Both the position numbers and the translations under genes were made by a program. Below the pieces are notes generated by a model, which saw nothing but the letters and a program-made list of their open reading frames with translations, had not been told where the DNA came from and searched no databases. From contig NZ_WMEF01000002.1 of assembly GCF_009724685.1 (NCBI RefSeq), forward strand, positions 1 through 64,000: a stretch of 64,000 nucleotides of DNA. The letters are read 5' to 3'. Below, piece by piece: positions 52,294 to 61,514 of this stretch. This DNA comes from Lysinibacillus cavernae (GTDB taxonomy: Bacteria > Bacillota > Bacilli > Bacillales_A > Planococcaceae). Every line of letters starts with the position of its first letter. The stretch's first letter is position 1.

Positions 52294-52647
52294 TTACACA
52301 ATTTGCTGTAAATGCGTTTTCGTAAAGGCCTCATCATATTTTAAGCCATAACCAAGTGCACGATCTAAGAAAATATGCGCAAGCCAAATCATTGCAACCA
52401 TAAGAAGAATAGGTGTAGTCGTCATAAAGCCTATAACGAGAAGTAGCGCTGGTACTACAAAACTATGCCCAATATTATAGAAAAGAGCACCTATTTTTGT
52501 ATTGATGAAATAGCCAATCATTGTGACATCAGGGAGTAGTAAAAACACAATAAAATAAAGCCATGAAAAATCGAGTTGTCCATAGAAAAAGACGGTGATG
52601 ATAAAGGCAATGACATATTCTAAAGAGATGATTTTACGTAGTTTCAT
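52294..52647 (-). CDS. DUF4260 family membrane protein
   Basis: The 117-residue protein has four hydrophobic segments and the DUF4260 pattern (FFYGQLDFSWLYFIVFLLLP; DVTMIGYFINTKIGALFYN; WLAHIFLDRALGYGLKY). Its function is unknown. It starts directly after the MerR gene stop on the minus strand and is co-transcribed from the MerR-type promoter, so it may respond to a stress or drug sensed by that regulator. Confidence 0.9.
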   Translation of the reverse strand: MKLRKIISLEYVIAFIITVFFYGQLDFSWLYFIVFLLLPDVTMIGYFINTKIGALFYNIGHSFVVPALLLVIGFMTTTPILLMVAMIWLAHIFLDRALGYGLKYDEAFTKTHLQQIV

Positions 52648-53073
52648 TTAACCACGACCTTCCTGTAAATTTTGATACATACCCTCAATGAGTGAGGCGA
52701 TTTGTTCTTGATTTTTTTCATATTGACCATCAGCCATTAATGTTTTTGTCAGTTGTAAGGATTGTAGCGCATGCTGATAAAAATGCAATTGCTGCTCGAT
52801 GTGGGCGATCTTTGCATTAAATAGATGGACCGTTTCTTCATTACACGTTGGTGACATAGGCTTTTGTTCTAGTGTCAGTAAGTGTTTTATTTCTTGTAGG
52901 GTAAACCCTAGCTGGCGTAGGACGATGATGAATTTCATTGTATGTTCACATGTGGCATCATACACACGGTAGCCATTGTCTTGTTTTTGAGGGTACAATA
53001 GCCCCTCTTTTTCATAGTAACGAACCGTATCAGTAGTTAAGTGAAACTTGTCGGCGAATTGTTTAATTTTCAA
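52648..53073 (-). CDS. MerR family transcriptional regulator
   Basis: The 141-residue protein has the MerR winged helix (IKQFADKFHLTTDTVRYYEK EGLL, then YRVYD) and a C-terminal coiled helix. There is no metal-binding cysteine pair, so a drug-like or other ligand is likely. TTG 53073 is the better start, 8 nt from aggaggtg; the GTG at 53082 lies inside that ribosome site. It autoregulates through the palindrome at 53103-53118. Confidence 0.9.
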   Translation of the reverse strand: MKIKQFADKFHLTTDTVRYYEKEGLLYPQKQDNGYRVYDATCEHTMKFIIVLRQLGFTLQEIKHLLTLEQKPMSPTCNEETVHLFNAKIAHIEQQLHFYQHALQSLQLTKTLMADGQYEKNQEQIASLIEGMYQNLQEGRG

Positions 53074-53093
53074 AATGAGCACCTCCTAAAATC

Positions 53094-53124
53094 ATCCTAA
53101 CATTGGAGTATGCTCCAAGGTCAA
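53094..53124 (-). promoter_or_regulatory. MerR-type promoter with 19-bp spacer and palindromic operator
   Basis: On the minus strand TTGACC (53124-53119), a 19-bp spacer and TAGGAT (53099-53094) form the overlong promoter typical for MerR control. The spacer contains the perfect palindrome ttggagtatgctccaa (53103-53118). The regulator would twist the spacer to activate transcription of its own operon. Confidence 0.9.
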
Positions 53125-53132
53125 GGTACTTG

Positions 53133-53276
53133 ATGAAAATAATTGAAAAAAATGAAACGGTCATACAAATGGGCTATGAATCACTTTATCTTCAAAAGGT
53201 AGGAAGCGGAATGATTCAGTTAAAGGCAGAAAGAGCAAAGCAGTTAATATCCCTATTAGGTTTAGAAGAATCTTAA
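53133..53276 (+). CDS. Possible 47-residue protein
   Basis: The frame starts MKIIEKNETVIQMGYESLYL and ends with LISLLGLEES. It begins 14 nt after the MerR palindrome in the opposite direction to the MerR gene. An aaggt site precedes the ATG and its stop codon lies at the base of a strong terminator, which supports a real gene. It has no membrane segment and no recognised family. Confidence 0.6.
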   Translation: MKIIEKNETVIQMGYESLYLQKVGSGMIQLKAERAKQLISLLGLEES

Positions 53277-53307
53277 CAAGTCTCTGTTAAAGAGGCTTGT
53301 TTTTTGT
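53275..53307 (+). terminator. Terminator after the 47-residue ORF
   Basis: The arms aacaagtctct and agaggcttgtt pair with one G-U and are followed by a T run. Confidence 0.85.
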
Positions 53308-53508
53308 TTAGGAGAAAACTATAGTGAAGGGACCATGTTAAAATAACCTATCGACTTCTCAAAGGATTCTTAGGCTAAAATACACAGGAAAACTCATCAT
53401 TAGGAATAATTGCTTAATTATGAAAAAATAAATGAGTCCTAAGAATTGTAATATTTTGTGAGCGAAGGTAGTATTAAAGAAGTAAGGGTGAAGATGAGGA
53501 GGGGTGGA

Positions 53509-54957
53509 ATGAACACACAAGAATTTGAAGAATTATGGATTACGCTAAATGAATTATATAATGCAGATCGCTTTTTAGAATATATAGAAATAAGTAGTGT
53601 TGCAATCGAAAGTGCCATTAAGCTTGGCATGTATGATAAGGCTATCCTACTACTACGTTATAGTTGTGCCAGTTATTTTCAAACGGGTGATCTACAGCTT
53701 TCCATAAGTGTCCTTGAACAATATCGTGAGCTAACGTTTCAGCATGGCAATGACATTGATTTAATTCAATACTACAATTTAGCAGCCATTTATTGGGGGA
53801 CATTCGGTCATTTAAAGAAGGCTGAAGAATTGATGCTGAAGGGCTTAAAAATTGCTGAAACGATTCATCATGTGGAGAGTATGGGGAAAATTAACAATAA
53901 CCTAAGCGATTTAGAAATTTCCATGGGCAATTATCGTACAGCCAAGGAATTTGCCTTAAAGAGTCTTTATTATTCAAATGCGTTTGAAGTGAAGCATAAA
54001 GAGCCCTATACAGGGATTATATATCCAAAAACGAACCTGGCTGTTGCGCTTATTTGGCTGGAAGAATTTGATGAAGCGAGCGTACTCTTACAAGAATTGT
54101 TGGCAACGATTCAAGACCCACCTTATTCGAAAGTACAACTAGAGGTATTCAATGCGTTTGCCCTACTATGCGAGAGACAAGGGCGTATCAGTGAAGCCAT
54201 TGATTTATACCAAAAGACGAAACATTATGCTTTGCAAAACAATGATTTGTCCTTGCTTCAAATAATTTATAGTTCTTTAGTGAAGCTAATTGAGGATCAG
54301 GGGAATAAAATCGTGTTATGTGCTGTGCAAAAAGAGTTTATTAATATTTTGTTAGAAATTCAACGTGAAAACTATTCACATGTATTGTTTGAAATGGAAT
54401 ACAACGATCATAAAAAGCAATTTGAAAAAAACGCCTACATTGATCCACTGACGAATATCTACAATCGACGCTATTTTGATGAAAACGCAAAAAAAATGAT
54501 TGAAAAAGCCGCTGAAGACCATCAGCAAATAGCTTTTATGATGGTGGATTTAGACCATTTTAAAGTGATCAATGATACGAATGGTCATCTATTTGGTGAT
54601 GATGCTTTGACAATTACAGCAAAAGCATTAAAGGACTATTTTCAGCCCCTTGAGTCTATCGTGGCACGTTTCGGTGGAGATGAGTTTATTGTACTCAGTC
54701 AAGTAAAGGAGGGTGAATCGGTGAAATCATTGGCTAACAATCTTTATCAAACTTTAACCTCATTGTCACTCACGGTTAATAATGAAACGGTTCATCTAGA
54801 ATTTAGCATTGGAGTCAGTACGAATAATCAAGGTAAAATTACAAAAGTGGAAGAACTAATCAAACATGCAGATGAAGCACTTTACAAGTCAAAACGTAAT
54901 GGTCGTAACCAAATTACACACTATAATCATTATTGTAATGTGGGAAATGGTATATAA
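53509..54957 (+). CDS. Diguanylate cyclase with N-terminal TPR region
   Basis: The 482-residue protein has helical TPR-like repeats in its first 290 residues (AIYWGTFGHLKKAEELMLKG; DLEISMGNYRTAKEFALKS; GRISEAIDLYQKTKHYAL) and a C-terminal GGDEF domain whose signature RFGGDEF falls near residue 388, preceded by DPLTNIYNRRYFDE. The intact active site predicts cyclic-di-GMP synthesis, controlled by a partner bound to the TPR part. ATG 53509 follows a gaggagggg site; the GTG 51 bases upstream has none. Confidence 0.92.
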   Translation: MNTQEFEELWITLNELYNADRFLEYIEISSVAIESAIKLGMYDKAILLLRYSCASYFQTGDLQLSISVLEQYRELTFQHGNDIDLIQYYNLAAIYWGTFGHLKKAEELMLKGLKIAETIHHVESMGKINNNLSDLEISMGNYRTAKEFALKSLYYSNAFEVKHKEPYTGIIYPKTNLAVALIWLEEFDEASVLLQELLATIQDPPYSKVQLEVFNAFALLCERQGRISEAIDLYQKTKHYALQNNDLSLLQIIYSSLVKLIEDQGNKIVLCAVQKEFINILLEIQRENYSHVLFEMEYNDHKKQFEKNAYIDPLTNIYNRRYFDENAKKMIEKAAEDHQQIAFMMVDLDHFKVINDTNGHLFGDDALTITAKALKDYFQPLESIVARFGGDEFIVLSQVKEGESVKSLANNLYQTLTSLSLTVNNETVHLEFSIGVSTNNQGKITKVEELIKHADEALYKSKRNGRNQITHYNHYCNVGNGI

Positions 54958-54961
54958 ATAA

Positions 54962-55000
54962 GAGAGAGGCAAATTTTAGTTAACGCCTCTTTCTTTTAAG
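54962..55000. terminator. Terminator between convergent genes
   Basis: The arms gagaggc and gcctctt enclose a 13-nt loop and are followed by T-rich sequence. Confidence 0.7.
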
Positions 55001-55007
55001 GTTGTAA

Positions 55008-55556
55008 CTAATGAAATGGATTGATAATGCCATAATAAACGATATCTTCATAAGCACCATTTTTATATACATGTTGTTTTAACGTTCCCTCATAGTGCAT
55101 GCCACATTTCTCCATAATTTTGCCTGATGCGGGGTTGGATTGAAAATACTGGGCATAGACACGATGATATTGTTTTTCTTTAAAGGCAAACTCGATGATG
55201 GCTTGGGCTGCTTCTGTTCCATAGCCATTTCCCCAATAGGGCTCCCCAACCCAATAGGCGATTTCTCCTTTATGGTGTTGTTGATGATTTGACAATCCTA
55301 TCGCTCCATATAATTTTCCGCTGCGCTTGTTTGTAATAGCAAATTCGTATAGTTTATCCGCTTCAAAGTTTTGTTGATGATTGGCAATCCATGCCAATGC
55401 ACAATCTAACGTATAGGGATAGGGTAAATTCAGCGTGCTTTTGTACAGAGCAAAATTGTTACAAAGTACACTTACTTCAGGTGCATCTTCTTCTGTAAAA
55501 AGTCGGAGTAATAAACGCTCTGTCTCTATCGTTTTTTCTGCTGGTCGATAAATCAT
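55008..55556 (-). CDS. GNAT family N-acetyltransferase, RimJ/RimL type
   Basis: The 182-residue protein has the start IETERLLLRLFTEEDAPEVS, the acetyl-CoA loop YWVGEPYWGNGYGTEAAQAI and the final HYEGTLKQHVYKNG typical of RimJ/RimL-like acetyltransferases. The target is not known. A ggaggta site precedes the ATG. Confidence 0.93.
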   Translation of the reverse strand: MIYRPAEKTIETERLLLRLFTEEDAPEVSVLCNNFALYKSTLNLPYPYTLDCALAWIANHQQNFEADKLYEFAITNKRSGKLYGAIGLSNHQQHHKGEIAYWVGEPYWGNGYGTEAAQAIIEFAFKEKQYHRVYAQYFQSNPASGKIMEKCGMHYEGTLKQHVYKNGAYEDIVYYGIINPFH

Positions 55557-55715
55557 GGGATACCTCCTTCATAATAGTTGAATTCATTATAACACTAAAT
55601 TAATCCAAATAATGGATATATAGTTTTAATATCTTGAAACAAGATAAATGTTTATTGAAAAACGATAAATAATATGGTAAATTGAACTGGAGAATAAATA
55701 AAAGAGGTGCGTAAG

Positions 55716-56186
55716 ATGAAACGAGAAACGCTCTTTTTAAAGATTGCTGTTTTTCTAATGGGATTGCCAGTTCTTGCCTTATGTATAGTGGTGGTGCCTC
55801 GTGTTGCTATGGGAGCAGCATCGCATTTTCCAAAAACAACTTTCTTTGCTGTTATTGGTGCCTATGCAACGGCAATCGCTTATTTTGTTGCCCTATATAT
55901 GACGATCAAACTTTTAAGCTATATTGATCAAAACATTGCATTTTCAGAGCGATCAGTGAAAGCTTTAATCAATATCAAATACTGTGCAATTATCATTAGT
56001 AGTATATACGTGGTAGGCATGCCACTGATATACTATGTGGCGGAAGTAGATGATGCCCCTGGTCTTATTATTATCGGAATGGTCATCTTTTTTGCTTCCT
56101 TTGTCGTAGCAGTTTTTGCTGCTGTGCTTCAAAAGCTTCTAAAAAATGCCATTGATATCAAATCAGAAAATGATTTGACAGTTTGA
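55716..56186 (+). CDS. DUF2975 family membrane protein
   Basis: The 156-residue protein has four membrane segments and the DUF2975 pattern (FSERSVKALINIKYCAIIIS in the middle loop). It is paired with a short XRE regulator, as usual for the family. The start is ATG 55716 after an agaggtg site. The function is unknown. Confidence 0.9.
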   Translation: MKRETLFLKIAVFLMGLPVLALCIVVVPRVAMGAASHFPKTTFFAVIGAYATAIAYFVALYMTIKLLSYIDQNIAFSERSVKALINIKYCAIIISSIYVVGMPLIYYVAEVDDAPGLIIIGMVIFFASFVVAVFAAVLQKLLKNAIDIKSENDLTV

Positions 56187-56196
56187 GGTGAATACT

Positions 56197-56418
56197 ATGG
56201 CGATGATCATTAATATTGATGTAATGCTGGCGAAACGAAAAATGAGTGTAACAGAGCTTTCAGAAAAAGTTGGCATCACGATGGCAAACCTTTCTATTTT
56301 GAAAAATGGCAAGGCCAAAGCCATTCGTTTTTCAACATTAGAGGCAATTTGTGAAGCGTTAGATTGTCAGCCCGGCGATATTTTGGAATATCGTAAGAAC
56401 GAAAATACGCAAGAATAA
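56197..56418 (+). CDS. XRE family helix-turn-helix regulator, YozG-like
   Basis: The 73-residue protein is one helix-turn-helix domain (MLAKRKMSVTELSEKVGIT; ILKNGKAKAIRFSTLEAICE; ALDCQPGDILEY). ATG 56197 follows gaggtg, which overlaps the DUF2975 stop. The gene pair is probably co-regulated, and the regulator probably controls its partner gene. Confidence 0.92.
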   Translation: MAMIINIDVMLAKRKMSVTELSEKVGITMANLSILKNGKAKAIRFSTLEAICEALDCQPGDILEYRKNENTQE

Positions 56419-56440
56419 GAATCTGCTTTATGCAGATTCT
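56415..56440 (+). terminator. Terminator of the DUF2975-XRE operon
   Basis: The arms aagaatctgc and gcagattctt are perfect complements. A near copy of this hairpin occurs at 56964-56989. Confidence 0.75.
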
Positions 56441-56454
56441 TACAGACCGTTGAC

Positions 56455-56489
56455 AAAAGGAATCGAGAAGTTCACACTCGATTCTTTTT
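56455..56489 (+). terminator. Second hairpin with T tract
   Basis: The arms aaaaggaatcgag and ctcgattcttttt pair around a 9-nt loop. Confidence 0.7.
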
Positions 56490-56754
56490 GTCATTTTTTC
56501 TTCTTCAATATGTTTAAACGTACTCTTCAAGCATAAGTACTCTTTTAAGCTACCTGCCATTCCAAGTAGCCAGTTTTTTTAATTTCGTGGTAGCAAAGTA
56601 AGCATCCGCAGAGACATACTCAATAGTTTTCTTTACGCGGATATATGAAAGAAAAATCAATAGCAGCCTCTAGCTATGATTCTTCGTCATATGGTTAATC
56701 ACCTCGAAAATTTACTTTTTATCAACATATGAATAAGGAGTTCTTTATGTAGAA

Positions 56755-56881
56755 GTTGATTGGAACGAAGGGCGGCGACTCCTGCGGGAAAAGCGGGAAA
56801 GTCGAGATCCTGGACTGAGCGGAGCGAGGGAAGCAGCACGCCCCCGCCCGCGGAAAGCGTCCGCCCGTAGTGGAAATCAAC
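56755..56881. repeat. GC-rich dispersed palindromic element
   Basis: The 127-bp element starts gttgattggaacgaagggcg and ends with gtagtggaaatcaac. The ends are imperfect inverted repeats, and GC content is far above the flanks. Its sequence (ggcggcgactcctgcgggaa, then gcggaaagcgtccgcc) matches a highly repeated intergenic element that I recall from Bacillaceae. It has no coding capacity and probably folds as RNA or DNA hairpins. The rest of 56490-57022 holds only a hairpin with arms agactgtaggcaaa / tttgtctacagtct at 56913-56956. Confidence 0.8.
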
Positions 56882-56999
56882 GGCTTTACTTTATTTCAAT
56901 GTAAAAGAAAAAAGACTGTAGGCAAAATCAAAATTCGTTGAGTTTGTCTACAGTCTGAAAGATTCTGCTTTATGCAGATTCTTTTTTTTGTAGAAATAA

Positions 57000-57059
57000 T
57001 TGCCATTATAAGTAGTCCTATGCTACGATTAGTGTATGAATTATCGACAGGCAGTCGGT
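57000..57059 (+). promoter_or_regulatory. Promoter and candidate TetR operator
   Basis: TTGCCA (57000-57005), an 18-bp spacer and TACGAT (57024-57029) could be the promoter. The inverted repeat atcgac / gtcggt with 5-bp spacer (57043-57059) lies between it and the TetR start codon and is a candidate operator; one position of each arm mismatches. Confidence 0.5.
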
Positions 57060-57080
57060 CAATTGTAAGGAGTTGTCGTG

Positions 57081-57731
57081 ATGAGAGAAATGAAAAAAGC
57101 AGAAGAACGTAGAAATGAAATATTAGATGCAGCAGATGCGTTATTTGCACAGAAGGGTTTTGACGGCACTAGCACAAGTAATATTCTTGAAAAAGTGGGC
57201 ATTGCGCGAGGGACACTTTATTATCACTTTAAGTCGAAGGAAGACATTATGGATGCACTCATTGAGCGCTATACAAACACGATGCTAGCAAAAGCAAAAG
57301 CGGTTGCTACAGACACGAGCATTGCTGTTAATGAGCGCATATTGCGTGTTGTTATGGCATTAAACATGCAAAATGAAACCGGTGGTCAGGAAATGATGGA
57401 GCATGTTCATAAGCCTCAAAATGCATTGATGCATCGAAAAATCCAGCAGGTGGTCATCAACCAAGTACCGCCAATACTTGCTGCCATTATCCGTGAGGGC
57501 ATTGAGCAAGGTATGTACCATACGCCATATCCTTATGAATGTATGGAAATGATTATTGCTTATACAAATACTGTCTTCGATGATGATATGGTGTTGATGA
57601 CCAATGAGGAACGAGCTGCCCGCATCCCAGCATTTATTTTTAATGTGGAACGAATGCTTGGTGTGGAAACGGGTAGCTTGCTTTACATGATGCAAATGTT
57701 TGGCGAGGAAGGAGAAGGCGGTACGAAATAA
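57081..57731 (+). CDS. TetR/AcrR family transcriptional regulator
   Basis: The 216-residue protein has the TetR DNA-binding domain (RRNEILDAADALFAQKGFDG, then TSTSNILEKVGIARGTLYYH FKSKEDIM) and a variable helical ligand domain. It precedes an FtsX-type permease and its ATPase, which it probably represses. ATG 57081 follows an aaggag site by 8 nt. Confidence 0.94.
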   Translation: MREMKKAEERRNEILDAADALFAQKGFDGTSTSNILEKVGIARGTLYYHFKSKEDIMDALIERYTNTMLAKAKAVATDTSIAVNERILRVVMALNMQNETGGQEMMEHVHKPQNALMHRKIQQVVINQVPPILAAIIREGIEQGMYHTPYPYECMEMIIAYTNTVFDDDMVLMTNEERAARIPAFIFNVERMLGVETGSLLYMMQMFGEEGEGGTK

Positions 57732-57788
57732 TATATTTTGGGTCTTGTTAGGTTTGACGGCAGTTAAAAACTTCCAAAGAGGTGACCT

Positions 57789-60107
57789 ATGTATAGTAAG
57801 ATTGTGCGCAATGATATGGCTAATAGCAAGCTAATTACATGTATGACAACACTATTTGTGGCAGCTGCAGCAATGCTTATAACGCTCTCGGCAGTGCTTA
57901 TCGTCCATTTATCTGGAGCGATTGATACGCTGATGAAGCAAGCAGAAACGTCTCATTTTCTACAGATGCATTCGGGTGCTATCGATCAAGCAAGGCTTAC
58001 TGAATTTGCGGAGCATCATGACCGTGTTGATGAATTTCAGATAAATGAATTTCTCAATGTTGATGGCGCAAAAATTAGCATTGCAGGCACTACACTGGCA
58101 CATAGTGTACAGGACAATGGCTTTAGCACGCAAAGCGAGAAATTTGATTATTTACTTGACCTTGATGGGCATGCGATAGAAGTGGCAAATGGTGATATTT
58201 ATATACCTGTAGGTTATTTGAAGGACGGCACTGCCAAACTGGGTGACACTATGATGGTCAATAATAAAACATTTACGATTGCAGGATTTTTAAGAGATTC
58301 ACAGATGAATTCCATGCTGGCTTCCTCGAAACGATTCCTTGTCAGTGAGGAGGATTATACAGCGATTCAAAAAGCGGGTACGATTGAATATTTAATCGAA
58401 TTTCGATTAAAAAATTTGTCTGATTTAAAGGACTTTGAAGAAGCATATATACGTGCAGGGCTAGAAGCGAATGGACCGACCATTACGTTCTCCCTCTTTA
58501 AAATGCTGAATGCCCTATCTGATGGACTGATGCTTGCTGTGATTCTCCTGATCAGCATCCTTGTAGTGGCAATAGCTTTCATGTGTATCCGTTTTACATT
58601 GCATACTAAAATCGAAGAGGATTATCGAGAAATCGGCGTGATGAAAGCGATTGGCATACGCGTTGTGGATATACAGAAAATGTATCTTGCTAAATATGGC
58701 GTTATTGCGGTAATTGGCTGTGTGCTTGGTTTTGCCTTTTCATTCTTGCTTCGAGATCTGCTACTAGAAAATATCCGTTTATATATGGGGGAAACGGATA
58801 ATACCTCACTTGTATGGATAATCACAATCATAGGTTTGTTACTTGTATTTATTACTGTGATGGCTTATGTGCAATCGGTTTTGAAACAATTTCGCAAACT
58901 ATCAGCTACTCAGGCTATCCGCTTTGGTACAACATACGGGAAAGCCCGCCATGCAAACTATTTGAACCTCAGCTCAAACAAAATGCTTCCGATCAATCTC
59001 TTTCTCGGGATGAAGGATGTGCTTTCACGAAAAAGGTTGTATGCCACAATGCTTACAGTCCTACTATTGGCAACTTTTATCATCATCGTACCTCAAAATT
59101 TATACAACACGATTTCCGCCAAAAGCTTTATTACGTATATGGGAATTGGCAATAGTGACATCCGTATCGATATTCCACAAGGTAATCAAAATGCTCAGCA
59201 TGTAGCAGCTGTAGTCAAGACGCTAGAACGTGACACAGCCATCACAGATTATACAGTTTTAACGACAAAGAAGTTCACAACCATTGCAAGTGATGGAGCG
59301 GAAGAAAGCCTGAAAATAGAGCTTGGTGACCATACAATTTTCCCTGTTGAATATGCACTAGGACGGGTGCCTGTTGCACAGAATGAAATAGCGCTATCTG
59401 TGCTCAATGCACAGGAGCTTCATCTAAAGGTTGGTGATGTTATTCCGCTGGTCATCAATGGTGAGAAGAACAATCTGACAGTAAGCGGTATTTATTCAGA
59501 TATTACAAATGGCGGTAAAACAGCCAAGGCAGCTTTCTCTGATCGTTCAGCGGAAAGCATGTGGAGTGTCGTCTATGGAACGATGGCAAATCCTTCGCAG
59601 GTCGAAGAAAAGATAACGGAATATGTGGATACATTTCATTTTGCCAAAGTATCAGGCATTAATCATTATATCAATCAAACATTTGGTACGACCATTCACT
59701 CCATCGGAAAGGTTTCTATTGCAGCACTTGTTATGGCACTCCTGCTATGTGTGCTTGTCACGCTATTATTTATGAACATGTTGATTGCTAAGGATCAAAC
59801 TTCCATCGCTATCATGAAATCAGTAGGCTTTACAAATGTAGATATTTCCAAGCAATATATAGCGCGTTCCGTTTTTGTTTTACTGCTGGCCATTGTAATG
59901 GGAACGTTCCTCGCTAACACACTAGGAGAGTTCCTGACAAGTATGGTCATTGCATCATTTGGTGCGGCTGCATTTGAATTTACCATTAATCCACTAGCAG
60001 CCTATGTTTTTTGCCCTTTAGCCATCATTAGCGTCGTTCTTGTAGCAACGTTATTAGGTACTTTAAGGGCAGGGCAGTTAAAAATAATGGATCATATAAA
60101 GGAGTAG
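57789..60107 (+). CDS. ABC transporter permease, FtsX type, two FtsX domains
   Basis: The 772-residue protein has an N-terminal membrane segment, a large extracytoplasmic domain, three segments of the first FtsX domain (about residues 235-370), a fourth anchoring segment near 420, a second extracytoplasmic domain and a final FtsX domain (about 640-770). This is the VexE/YvcR-like layout of exporters for peptides or lipids. A gaggtg site precedes the ATG. The ATPase gene follows 3 nt later. Confidence 0.92.
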   Translation: MYSKIVRNDMANSKLITCMTTLFVAAAAMLITLSAVLIVHLSGAIDTLMKQAETSHFLQMHSGAIDQARLTEFAEHHDRVDEFQINEFLNVDGAKISIAGTTLAHSVQDNGFSTQSEKFDYLLDLDGHAIEVANGDIYIPVGYLKDGTAKLGDTMMVNNKTFTIAGFLRDSQMNSMLASSKRFLVSEEDYTAIQKAGTIEYLIEFRLKNLSDLKDFEEAYIRAGLEANGPTITFSLFKMLNALSDGLMLAVILLISILVVAIAFMCIRFTLHTKIEEDYREIGVMKAIGIRVVDIQKMYLAKYGVIAVIGCVLGFAFSFLLRDLLLENIRLYMGETDNTSLVWIITIIGLLLVFITVMAYVQSVLKQFRKLSATQAIRFGTTYGKARHANYLNLSSNKMLPINLFLGMKDVLSRKRLYATMLTVLLLATFIIIVPQNLYNTISAKSFITYMGIGNSDIRIDIPQGNQNAQHVAAVVKTLERDTAITDYTVLTTKKFTTIASDGAEESLKIELGDHTIFPVEYALGRVPVAQNEIALSVLNAQELHLKVGDVIPLVINGEKNNLTVSGIYSDITNGGKTAKAAFSDRSAESMWSVVYGTMANPSQVEEKITEYVDTFHFAKVSGINHYINQTFGTTIHSIGKVSIAALVMALLLCVLVTLLFMNMLIAKDQTSIAIMKSVGFTNVDISKQYIARSVFVLLLAIVMGTFLANTLGEFLTSMVIASFGAAAFEFTINPLAAYVFCPLAIISVVLVATLLGTLRAGQLKIMDHIKE

Positions 60108-60110
60108 ATC

Positions 60111-60869
60111 ATGAAGAAACTAGTGAGTGGTGAACAAATAACAAAGTCATTCCAGGTAGGCAATGAACAGCACCATGTTTTAACGAATGTATCAGTCGAT
60201 CTATATGAAGGGGAGTTCGTTTCCATCATGGGACCTTCAGGTTGTGGCAAATCGACACTCTTGTATGCACTCAGTGGGATGGACAGCATTGATCGGGGTC
60301 GGGTTATGTTTGATGGCATGGATTTAACGTCACTTAGTGACAAGGAGCTTGCGGATTTGCGTAGAACGAGGATGGGCTTTGTGTTTCAGCAGCCAACCTT
60401 CCTGAAAAGTTTAAATATCCTTGATAATATTCTTTTACCAGCAATGCGTGACCAACGAAAAAATGTGGTAGCTTTGACGGAAACAGCTAAAAACATCATG
60501 AAAAAAATGGGGATTGTCGACTTGGCAAAGCGTGATATTACGCAGGTTTCTGGCGGGCAGCTTCAGCGTGCAGGCATATGTCGAGCATTAATTAGCAAGC
60601 CTCAACTGATTTTTGGGGATGAACCAACAGGCGCTTTAAATTCAACGTCTGCACAGGAAATTATGGATCTATTAGCCTCCATCAATACAGAGGGAACAAC
60701 GGTTATGCTCGTGACACATGATCCTAAAATTGCCGCAAGAACGGAGCGTATTCTCTTTATGTGTGATGGAGCCATTGTAAATGAAATGCGATTGCCAAGA
60801 TTTACAGGCGCTGGTTTAGAAGATCGAATGATAGCAATTACAGCTAAAATGCGAGAAATAGGTATTTAA
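60111..60869 (+). CDS. ABC transporter ATP-binding protein, MacB/LolD type
   Basis: The 252-residue ATPase has Walker A GPSGCGKSTLLYALSGMD, the LolD-type VFQQPTFLKSLNILDNILLP region, signature VSGGQLQRAGICRAL, Walker B LIFGDEPTGALNS and H-loop VTHDPKIA. It drives the FtsX-type permease encoded just upstream. The set TetR-permease-ATPase forms one operon that ends at a terminator. Confidence 0.95.
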   Translation: MKKLVSGEQITKSFQVGNEQHHVLTNVSVDLYEGEFVSIMGPSGCGKSTLLYALSGMDSIDRGRVMFDGMDLTSLSDKELADLRRTRMGFVFQQPTFLKSLNILDNILLPAMRDQRKNVVALTETAKNIMKKMGIVDLAKRDITQVSGGQLQRAGICRALISKPQLIFGDEPTGALNSTSAQEIMDLLASINTEGTTVMLVTHDPKIAARTERILFMCDGAIVNEMRLPRFTGAGLEDRMIAITAKMREIGI

Positions 60870-60883
60870 AAGCTGACTTGAAG

Positions 60884-60926
60884 AAATCCGTAATGGCCTA
60901 GAAAGCGATAATTACGGATTTTTTTA
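60884..60926 (+). terminator. Terminator of the TetR-ABC operon
   Basis: The arms aaatccgtaat and attacggattt are perfect complements followed by a T run. Confidence 0.9.
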
Positions 60927-60942
60927 TTTTTTTATGAAAAAA

Positions 60943-60969
60943 TGAATCGCAATGGCATCGGTGTCCGTC
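60943..60969 (+). promoter_or_regulatory. Candidate ECF-type promoter
   Basis: TGAATC (60943-60948), a 17-nt spacer and CGTC (60966-60969) loosely fit the ECF consensus TGAAAC/CGTC and lie just upstream of the sigma factor gene. The match is imperfect in the -35. Confidence 0.4.
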
Positions 60970-60995
60970 AGTAGTGTGGAAAGAAGGTGATAGCA

Positions 60996-61514
60996 ATGAT
61001 GGATATTGAAAATATAATCGAGGAGCACGGTGATTACTTACTAAAGGTTGCCTATATATATGTGAAAAATCAGACGACAGCGGAAGACATTGTGCAGGAT
61101 GTGTTCATCGCCTTTTATCAAAAGCAGGAACAGTTTCGTCAGGAAGCATCATTGCGTACATATTTAGTAAAAATGACGGTCAATCGAAGTCATGACTATT
61201 TACGGAGTTGGAAAAGTAAACGGCTGACACTGTTTGAAAAGATTACAGGACGCACAACGACTGTAACACCGGAGAAAGAGATGCTAGAGAAATCCGTCAA
61301 ACAAGAATTAACAGTGGCATTGTTTACATTATCAGTAGCCTATCGAGAGGTCTTGATTTTGTATTATTTTGAGGAGATGTCGACAGTGGAAATCGCGCAG
61401 CTAGTTTGTTGTCCAGAAGCAACAATACGCACAAGATTACAGCGAGCTCGCAAACAGCTGGCAACAGCAATCGGTGATTTTGATTGGGAGGTGCTACGTC
61501 ATGAATCAATTTAA
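60996..61514 (+). CDS. ECF-type RNA polymerase sigma factor
   Basis: The 172-residue protein has region 2 (YVKNQTTAEDIVQDVFIAFY, then LRTYLVKMTVNRSHDYLRSW) and region 4 (LPVAYREVL-like: LSVAYREVLILYYFEEMSTV, then CCPEATIRTRLQRARKQL). ATG 60996 follows an agaaggtg site. The next gene overlaps its last 14 bases, which marks the product of that gene as its likely regulator. Confidence 0.92.
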   Translation: MMDIENIIEEHGDYLLKVAYIYVKNQTTAEDIVQDVFIAFYQKQEQFRQEASLRTYLVKMTVNRSHDYLRSWKSKRLTLFEKITGRTTTVTPEKEMLEKSVKQELTVALFTLSVAYREVLILYYFEEMSTVEIAQLVCCPEATIRTRLQRARKQLATAIGDFDWEVLRHESI

